From the NCBI GenBank assembly GCA_007644065.1, contig VJWN01000028.1, positions 1 to 64,000 of the forward strand: 64,000 nt of DNA, in the 5' to 3' direction. The position numbers and the translations under genes are program-made. The notes beneath the pieces were generated by a model, which saw only the letters and a program-made list of their open reading frames with translations, did no database searches and was not told the origin of the DNA. Below are positions 57,565 to 64,000 of this stretch, piece after piece; within the stretch, counting starts at the first letter, position 1, and the number at the start of each line of letters is the position of its first letter. The DNA comes from Margaritispora aquatica (lineage: Eukaryota; Ascomycota; Leotiomycetes; Helotiales; Discinellaceae).

Positions 57565-58947
57565 TTAAAACCTAGCGTTGCGTCTAAGTACCTCCTCGCC
57601 ACTGGCTCTCATATCCCTGAACTTCTTATCCAAGGCCTCAGACTTGCCTCGGACAGCCTCTTCTCTCTCGCGCAACTCATCCTCATACTTTGCAGTAATG
57701 ACACGACGTTCTTTTCGCTTCGCACTCATTGCATGCATGATTTTCGCGAACTCTTCCACAAACCAGTCGCCGCAATCCTCCCACTCTGCTGTAGACATCT
57801 TGGTGAAGAAGTCAACGGTGATCTCTTGATCAGGTTTGCCAAGCTTGATTTGGGCTATGATCTCTCGGAGTCTCTCATCGAGGGGACGTTTGTCTGGGGG
57901 TGAAATGCCAAGGTCCCAAGAATCATTAAGCTCTGAGTAGGACATCTTTCCCATCTCCTCCTCCGTATGATCCGGTTGGATACGATGCTTTGTCTTCTTT
58001 GCAGGAGTCGCATTGTCTGACCCATTTGACATATGGTGGTTACCTTTAGGTTGGGCAAGTCGGCGAGGTGTTTGCTCGTCAGTATCAGAGGTTTGTGCGG
58101 ATTCAGCTTCATAATCAGAGGACTGAGGTGCAGCGGAACCGACCTCAGATCGACGCTCTTGAGGATGGTGAATGATGTCTCTATCCTCTGGGGTGTGTAA
58201 TCTTTTTGTCTGTGATTGTTCATTGTGGATGTGGGCGGCTGGTCGAATTGCCATAGTTTCTGAACCAAGTCTTTCAAAACGACCAGTGATAACGGACCCT
58301 TGTGACAGTGCTGATTGCTTTGAAGGCTTTATTGGGCGTTTGGGTGTTGGTGAGCCATTCGAGCGTCGTAGAGCCTGAGCAGCACGAGCCTCGAAACTGG
58401 TATGGGCTTGAACAGGCATTTCTCCACGGTACTGGCCTTCGAATCCAATGTTCATTCTCTGCTGATGTTCGTCGTCGCCTGCACCATCATATTCTTGTAT
58501 GTAATGCGCTTGCTCGGCATCAGGATTGCTGTAGGGTGTCTCAAGACCCTCCTCGTCAATTTCTTCTTCTTCCGACGAACGATCAGGCTCTTGGAGCGTG
58601 CTCATGGCATCGAGTTCTCGTGTAAAGTGCTCTTCACTGAGAGTATGGTCCCAGTTTTCGTCTATAGAAGAATCCGATAGGCTTTCCTTTGGGAAGGAAG
58701 TCTTCCTTGGGTCGATCGATGGCGGGGTAGGTATGTTCCTAGAGCCCTGTTGAGGCAGGTGTGTGTCAGAGCGAGAATTTGTAGACTTCCTGGTGGATAG
58801 GTATGAGGTCCTCGCATTTGAAACATTATTGAATTTGAGAGACTGAGCGAAGGCACGATCCTGGCGTGGAGGTCGTCTATCCGCAGAAGGCTGTTGCGCT
58901 CCTTGTGCATCTAGGAATCTAGTAAGTCCTGAGTTTGACGACGACAT
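57565..58947 (-). CDS. Ecm11-domain protein (meiotic chromosome axis/synaptonemal complex)
   Basis: Single exon, 460 aa. The start is at MSSSNSGLTRFLDAQG; an in-frame ATG ten codons upstream also exists. Residues 1-300 are low-complexity, polar and acidic, with a run of Glu near 125-135 and many Ser/Thr-Pro sites. From about 340, MSYSELNDSWDLG, TKMSTAEWEDCGDWFVEEFA and a basic helical tail (AKYEDELREREEAV) match the C-terminal domain of extracellular mutant protein 11. Yeast Ecm11 is a SUMOylated component of the synaptonemal complex central region, working with Gmc2. The final GTACTT near the stop could be a splice donor to a further exon, but the frame ends after RRNARF and I see no convincing continuation. 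Confidence 0.75.
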   Translation of the reverse strand: MSSSNSGLTRFLDAQGAQQPSADRRPPRQDRAFAQSLKFNNVSNARTSYLSTRKSTNSRSDTHLPQQGSRNIPTPPSIDPRKTSFPKESLSDSSIDENWDHTLSEEHFTRELDAMSTLQEPDRSSEEEEIDEEGLETPYSNPDAEQAHYIQEYDGAGDDEHQQRMNIGFEGQYRGEMPVQAHTSFEARAAQALRRSNGSPTPKRPIKPSKQSALSQGSVITGRFERLGSETMAIRPAAHIHNEQSQTKRLHTPEDRDIIHHPQERRSEVGSAAPQSSDYEAESAQTSDTDEQTPRRLAQPKGNHHMSNGSDNATPAKKTKHRIQPDHTEEEMGKMSYSELNDSWDLGISPPDKRPLDERLREIIAQIKLGKPDQEITVDFFTKMSTAEWEDCGDWFVEEFAKIMHAMSAKRKERRVITAKYEDELREREEAVRGKSEALDKKFRDMRASGEEVLRRNARF

Positions 58948-59527
58948 TATGACGTGGAATTCTGATTTGCAGATCAAGCAATCGCGCAGTGGATCAAATA
59001 GAAGAGTTATGCAAATCTGCGACAGAGAGAGGGTCTTCGAATAGAGAGATGTTGGAGCGTTGGAGCGTCGAGATGTGCCCTGATGTTGATAATCAGCAAC
59101 GCGACAGCCAAACTCCCACTTTAAAGTGGGACGGGTTTAAACACCAGATCACATGACGTCAAGTACTCAATGGAATGGAAATCTCCATAAGGTAGCCTCT
59201 AGCCATTTCTTCTCCATTGGAATTACATGCAGATATATAGGAAACGCGGTCAGAATAAATACAATTGAACATTACTAAGTTTACGAAACTCAAAGAATGT
59301 GGCATGCTAGCCATCAAACAAGATGCCTAGTATAACACTGGACTGGTGATGATGGATTCCTACTTGATCTACTTACTTAGGTGCATCATGGCATTTCGTC
59401 GAATGTCTCGCATCAACGTGGAGCTCAAATTTTATGAGATTATTTATTGTCTTCATACAAAGACCTTGGTAGCAGCGAATCTGGTTGTCCGCTCTTCTTT
59501 CTCTATCACACAAGCAACCGCATCCAT
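58948..59527. other. Intergenic
   Basis: Spacer of 580 bases between genes in tandem on the minus strand. Holds the Ecm11-type promoter. The frame at 59346-59549 (+) is antisense to the 3' end of the methyltransferase gene and not supported. Confidence 0.5.
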
Positions 59528-60547
59528 CTACCTCAATATACCTACATGAACCACAAATCCAGTGTCTGATTTCAATCCATCTATCAGTCTCTCATCAGGA
59601 ATCCTCCATACTCGAAACCTCTGATGGAAAGCCTTGAGCCAACCCTCAAAGACTTCTGGCGATCGAAGTTGCTGCGCAACGATACAAACAGTTGGATTTT
59701 CGCCAGCGTTTAGTCGAAGTTTACATACATCCTCAGAAGTTCGTACCAGAGGATCTATAAGAGCATCGTTGTATATGCAATCACATGCAATAATAACATC
59801 AAAGCTTTCTTTCACGGCTGAGCTTGTAAGCGAAGAGGTCACCTCGTCTGTCTCCCAATCTAGGGGTCTTGCGGTGACATTGCTATCGTTCGATACCGAT
59901 GATATCGGAGCACCACCTCTTTTCGATTTCGTTGTACTTTTCCGACCCTTTCGTGTAGCGATAGGATCTTGACGATTCTCTTCTAGATTTTGGTTTAAAA
60001 GCTTCATGACATAATCCTGGTCTGTCAAGACGTATGAGCCGACCAGGTGACTTAGAGAAAGGCCAATGATTCCTGAGATACCACAACCAAGCTCAAGTAC
60101 CACCGACTTAGAGTTTAGTACATCTTGATTGAAGAGGACATTTGAAGATGAGGACATCCATGTTGCAAAGAGCGGTGTTATCTTCCAAACCACTGCATCA
60201 CTTAGTATTCATCCCAAATGAGTCTGCTGTGACGCGTACCTGCACCTGTCGTCCCTCCACCACGATTCGATGATAAGATTGTTGGTGATTGGTGAATGGT
60301 AAGTTCCCTCTCGCCAATAGTCAATTCGAGTAAGGTCGACTTGGAATCAACGAAGCCAAGATTTTGGGAAGGAATTGACTGAGAGAAAAGCAAAAATGCC
60401 TCTGAATGAAAGACACCTTTGCTTAGCTGAGGATTTCGCCAAGAGAGGAGGCATCACTTGTTCACCTTCTTCCGGATCCTCAACTTCTGGGCCAAGCAGA
60501 TCCAAGAAAGACTGGACACCCATTGCGAGATACACCACCGACTGCAT
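59528..60547 (-). CDS. RKM5: Ribosomal protein lysine methyltransferase, Rkm5-like
   Basis: Exons 60547-60466, 60401-60240 and 60192-59528 encode 302 aa. The ATG is the first after an in-frame TGA. The first exon gives FLDLLGPEVEDPEE; the second gives PSQNLGFVDSKSTLLELTIG and LTIHQSPTILSSNRGGGTTG. The methyltransferase fold has VVWKITPLFATWM, motif I LELGCGISGIIGLSL with YVLTDQDYV following (SAM binding), and DVIIACDCIYN as the post-II/motif IV region. This is the seven-beta-strand METTL21-like group. In yeast, Rkm5 monomethylates a lysine of Rpl1. A basic insert (ATRKGRKSTTKSKRGG) lies between the strands. The family is clear; the modified residue is inferred. Confidence 0.85.
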
Positions 60548-61406
60548 TGGACCAACGTGTCAGATTGTGAGTGCGAGGCAAGCCAGCGGATCGGGATTCT
60601 GCAGCAGTCTATCTTACTAGTACTTACCTTTACCTAGTACATCCAACAGTGTCTGTGTGTGTGGGTGTGGGTGTGTGGTTCAGCTGCAGCACCAGGACCT
60701 GTAGCTTGTAGCGAAAAGCTGGGGTAAGAAGGGCTGAGAGGTACTGACTGTACTGTAATGTAGGTGAAAGGATTAGATTTGGAAATCCGCCATATTGAGA
60801 CACAAGAAATTCGGCGTCGAATGAAGAGACGAATAACAAATAACGAGGACTTTGCCATCTTGGCAGTTGTCTTGTCAACCCTAATGGGACCAAATTGGAT
60901 GGATCACACTGCAACACACATGCATCGTCCATGAGTGAGATGATGGATCGTGATCTATTATTGATGGGTTCTTGAAAAAGAATGGAGGGACTAACCTCGT
61001 ACTTGGGGTTGGTATTTGCGTATGTATGTATGTGTGTGTATATATCTGTGTGTATATATCTGTGTGTACTTGAAAACAAATGGGAAGATCTCAAAAATGA
61101 AACATTTGGTCGGACTTGGTCAGCAGAAAGAGGAGATAACGCCGAATGACTGCAGGTACCAAAGGTTGTGAAATCCGAACAAGCGGTCGTGAGTGGTGGT
61201 AGAGAGTGGGAGAGAGTGGTACGTACAGTACAGTACAGTAGAAGGACAGAGAGACAGCAAAGAACGTGCAGAAGTCCGGTGAAGCACAGTCTTACAGGGG
61301 TTCAATGCGTGTAAATCACTTTAAATCAACTAGAGTCAAAGCAGGATTAGCCTGGGCTGTGGGTGCTGGGCCGGGCTGGATGTCTGGGGGGAGCACTGGC
61401 CAGGAG

Positions 61407-61442
61407 GGACCACTAGGACCACTAGGACCACTAGGATCACTA
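61407..61442. repeat. 9-bp minisatellite GGACCACTA, four units
   Basis: Three exact GGACCACTA units followed by GGATCACTA, then a degenerate fifth. Lies about 300 bases upstream of the acyl-CoA synthetase start. Confidence 0.95.
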
Positions 61443-61481
61443 GGGCCCACAGCGAACATCCCAACCTGAACTGGGACAGAT

Positions 61482-61517
61482 ACTGCCAGAACTGCCAGAA
61501 CTGCCAGACCTGCCAGG
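61482..61517. repeat. 9-bp minisatellite ACTGCCAGA, four units
   Basis: Three exact ACTGCCAGA units and a fourth, CCTGCCAGG. It is unrelated in sequence to the array 40 bases to the left but shares the 9-bp period. Confidence 0.95.
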
Positions 61518-61745
61518 CAATGACGACTTGCTTGCTCCCTCATTCCCTCCTTCCATTCCTCCTCTAAGCTTCAACAACCAACCTAAATTCCATTCCTCTT
61601 CTTCTTCTCCCAACCCACAATTATATCTCATCTTCCCCCCCCCCCATCACTCACAACTCAAGCTGCCTTCTCACTGCTCTTTGCACTCTGCAATAGAATA
61701 ATTTGTTGCCCCATACATACTTGAGCTTCTCAACAAGTAGCCAAG

Positions 61746-63928
61746 ATGTCGCTCAAGAACATCCGCCCGCAGCCAAAGATCTACAAGAGTCCTCCATTCA
61801 GTCTCGAAGTCCCTGGCTACGAGGCCGTAGAGGGTGAGACTATTCCTCGCAGACATCCTCTATGTGTAGACAAGCTTCAAGAACGTCCCTCCGAGGATGT
61901 TTCAACTATTTACGACATCATTAGACGAAGCTCCGAGAAATACGGCAATGCAAAGGCTCTGGGATCGCGGAAGCTTGTCAAAACCCATCAGGAGACGAAG
62001 AAGGTGAAGAAGATGATAGATGGTGAGGAGCAGGAGGTTGACAAGAAATGGACATACTTCGAGTTGAGTGGTTACGAATATATGAGCTTCACTGAGTACG
62101 AGAAGTTGACTCTGAACGTTGGAGCTGGTCTTCGCAAGCTTGGCTTGGTCAAGGAGGACCGCGTACACATCTTCGCGGCTACCAGCGCTCACTGGTTAGC
62201 AATGGCGCATGGTGCTGTAACACAGTCCATGCCAATTGTTACTGCCTACGACACCTTGGGCGAGGAGGGTTTGAAGCATTCCTTGATCGCAACAAACGCT
62301 AAAGCTATCTTCCTTGACCCACATCTGCTGACAACTCTCATCAAGCCGTTGAACGAGGCAAAGGATATCAAGCACGTTATTTGGAATAGTCAAAATGAGG
62401 TCAAGCAGGAAAACATTGATGCCCTCAAAAAGGCACACGAGCACTTGACAATTATGAGCTTCGACGAACTGGTAGCTCTCGGCTCCAAAAACATGGTCGA
62501 CCCCGTTCCACCACATCCAGAAGATCTCTGCTGCATTATGTACACCTCTGGATCTACAGGACCTCCAAAGGGTGTGCCAATTAAGCACAAGGCTGTTGTT
62601 GGAGCCAGTAAGTATCTAATTATCTTTGTTTGTCTGCTCGCTAACAAAAACAGTTGCTGGTGTTGGCGTCATTGTTGAGCCATATTTGGGTCCTGGCGAT
62701 GGTCTTTTGGCATACCTTCCTCTAGCACATATCCTCGAATTTGTCTTCGAAAATGCCTGCTTATACTGGGGCGGAACTATGGGATACGGAAACCCAAAGA
62801 CATTGTCGGACACATCAGTGAGAAACTGCAAGGGAGACATTAGAGAGTTCAAGCCAACTGTTCTTGTTGGTGTACCAGCTGTCTGGGAATCGGTCAAGAA
62901 GGGTATCGTCGCAAAGGTTAACTCCGGCAGTCCGGTTGTCAAGAATCTGTTCTGGGGAGCACTGTGGGCGAAAAAGAACCTGCTGCAGTATGGGCTTCCA
63001 GGCTCCGGTGTACTTGATTCAGTCGTGTTCAAGAAGGTTCAAGAGGCCACTGGAGGTAGACTGAGAATCTGCCTGAATGGTGGTGGGCCAGTTTCCAAGG
63101 ATACCCAAGAGTTCATCTCGATGGCTATCACTCCTATGATCAGTGGTTACGGTCTAACCGAGACCACTGCAATGGGTGCCATCACTGATCCTTTGGAGTG
63201 GACCTCTGACGCTCTCGGAGATATCCCAGGTTCTATTGAAATCAAGCTGGTCGACTTCCCAGACGCAGGATACTTTGCGACGAACAAGCCAAACCCACAG
63301 GGTGAGATATGGATTCGAGGTGTGACTGTTATGGAGGGCTACTACCAGAATGAGGCAGAGACCAAGGAGGCAATTGCTCCTGGTGGATGGTTCCGAACAG
63401 GAGATATCGGCGAATGGGCAGCCAATGGCCATCTCAAGATTATCGACCGAAAGAAGAATCTGGTTAAGACTCTCAACGGCGAGTATATTGCCCTTGAGAA
63501 GCTGGAATCGATCTACAGATCTGCGACCGTCGTCGCCAATATCTGTGTGTATGCCGATCAGCAACGCACAAAGCCAGTCGCCATTATCGTTCCTGCCGAG
63601 CCAGCTCTCAAGAAGCTTGCAGACAAGATTGGCGTCCAGGGTAATGGAATTGAGGAATTGGTGCACAACAAGAAGATTCAAAATGCAGTTCTCAAAGAGT
63701 TGCAGAACGCTGGTCGTGCCGGTGGATTGAGCGGGATTGAGATCATCGAAGGCGTGGTGCTGTCAGATGAGGAGTGGACCCCACAGAGTGTAAGTTTCCC
63801 TATCACAAATTCCAAATAATATCTAACAAAGATAGGGTTTGGTCACATCAGCACAGAAGCTGCAACGAAAGGCTATCCTCAAGCAATACCAGAAGGAGGT
63901 CGATGCAGCTTACGCGAGGAACAACTAG
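61746..63928 (+). CDS. FAA1: Long-chain acyl-CoA synthetase (Faa1/Faa4-like)
   Basis: Exons 61746-62607, 62654-63789 and 63836-63928 encode 696 aa. The start AAGATGTC has a good context. The adenylate-forming core shows YTSGSTGPPKG at 266-276 (P-loop), LPLAHILEF, GYGLTETTA, and GGWFRTGDIGEW with DRKKNLVKTLNGEYIALEKLE, the fatty-acyl-CoA synthetase signature. It activates long-chain fatty acids to CoA thioesters using ATP. No C-terminal peroxisome signal is present (it ends AYARNN), so action at lipid droplets, ER or cytosol is likely, as for yeast Faa1/Faa4, feeding lipid synthesis or beta-oxidation by enzymes such as the Fox2-type protein in this window. The symbol is by family resemblance; Faa1 versus Faa4 cannot be resolved. 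Confidence 0.95.
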
Positions 63929-64000
63929 ATGTTGGATGCGAGAACGGCAGTGGTAATACGGAGGATGCGAGATGACAATTGAGACATTGTGTGCTTTTGG

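Larger units (their letters stand above)
60548..61745. promoter_or_regulatory. Divergent spacer with several simple repeats
   Basis: 1.2 kb between the methyltransferase start and the acyl-CoA synthetase start. Contains GT-rich tracts (60650-60675, 61020-61070), two 9-bp minisatellites (61407-61442 and 61482-61517), a TTC-rich stretch at about 61595 and a run of ten or so C at about 61637. It should hold both promoters. The 154-codon minus frame at 60630-61094 crosses the GT tracts and lacks protein features. Confidence 0.65.

Noticed and set aside
60630..61094. 154-codon minus frame in the methyltransferase/acyl-CoA synthetase spacer
   Set aside because: Its ends are low-complexity His/Thr repeats from GT microsatellites, and there is no family signal or conserved-looking segment.

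Overview
The window is the left end of a chromosome of a filamentous ascomycete (Pezizomycotina; a leotiomycete is my guess). It opens with about 14 copies of the CCCTAA telomere repeat. Genes are split by short GT-AG introns (43-108 bp, two of 189 and 214 bp) with CTAAC/CTGAC-like branch sites. The proteins are typical fungal ones: Zn2Cys6 regulators, secreted glycosidases, a peroxisomal multifunctional beta-oxidation enzyme and Rkm5. I closed every multi-exon model by phase: the exon lengths sum to whole codons and the protein reads through each junction. No RNA evidence was available.

Layout. 1-87: telomere. About 92-2440: extremely A+T-rich subtelomere in which CpA and TpG are nearly absent, the signature of repeat-induced point mutation (RIP). 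It contains one GC island with a perfect 12-bp inverted repeat (1691-1731). 2768-4505 (-): intact secreted GH79 glycosidase, the first gene from the telomere. 5490-6251 (+): EXPERA/TMEM97-type membrane protein. 6470-7153 (-): unknown protein. 8331-9769 (+): Zn2Cys6 regulator with a 6-nt microexon. 10346-12834 (-): RBM25-like splicing factor, head-to-head with 13171-13986 (+): mitochondrial ribosomal protein bS21m. 14-19 kb: gene-poor, with one possible gene remnant. 19089-21326 (+): second Zn2Cys6 regulator. 21.3-25.7 kb: gene-poor.

25.7-47.2 kb is rich in secreted or membrane proteins: GH78 rhamnosidase-like enzyme (+), a pepsin-fold membrane protein that has lost both catalytic aspartates (-), a beta-lactamase-fold serine hydrolase (-), a GPI-type GH76 mannanase (-), a Rad51 paralogue (+, the exception), a secreted FAD oxidase (+), a multi-span membrane protein (+) and a heme-thiolate peroxidase (-). 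47.2-51.8 kb is gene-poor and carries a cluster of the octamer TGACAGCA.

51.8-64 kb is housekeeping: Fox2-type multifunctional beta-oxidation enzyme (-), glycerate kinase/Tda10-like P-loop kinase (-), Ecm11-domain protein (-), Rkm5-like ribosomal-protein methyltransferase (-) and long-chain acyl-CoA synthetase (+). The acyl-CoA synthetase makes the thioester substrates that Fox2 degrades. The secreted genes plausibly serve attack on plant or fungal wall polysaccharides and wall maintenance. No virus, CRISPR array, tRNA, rRNA or complete transposon was found.
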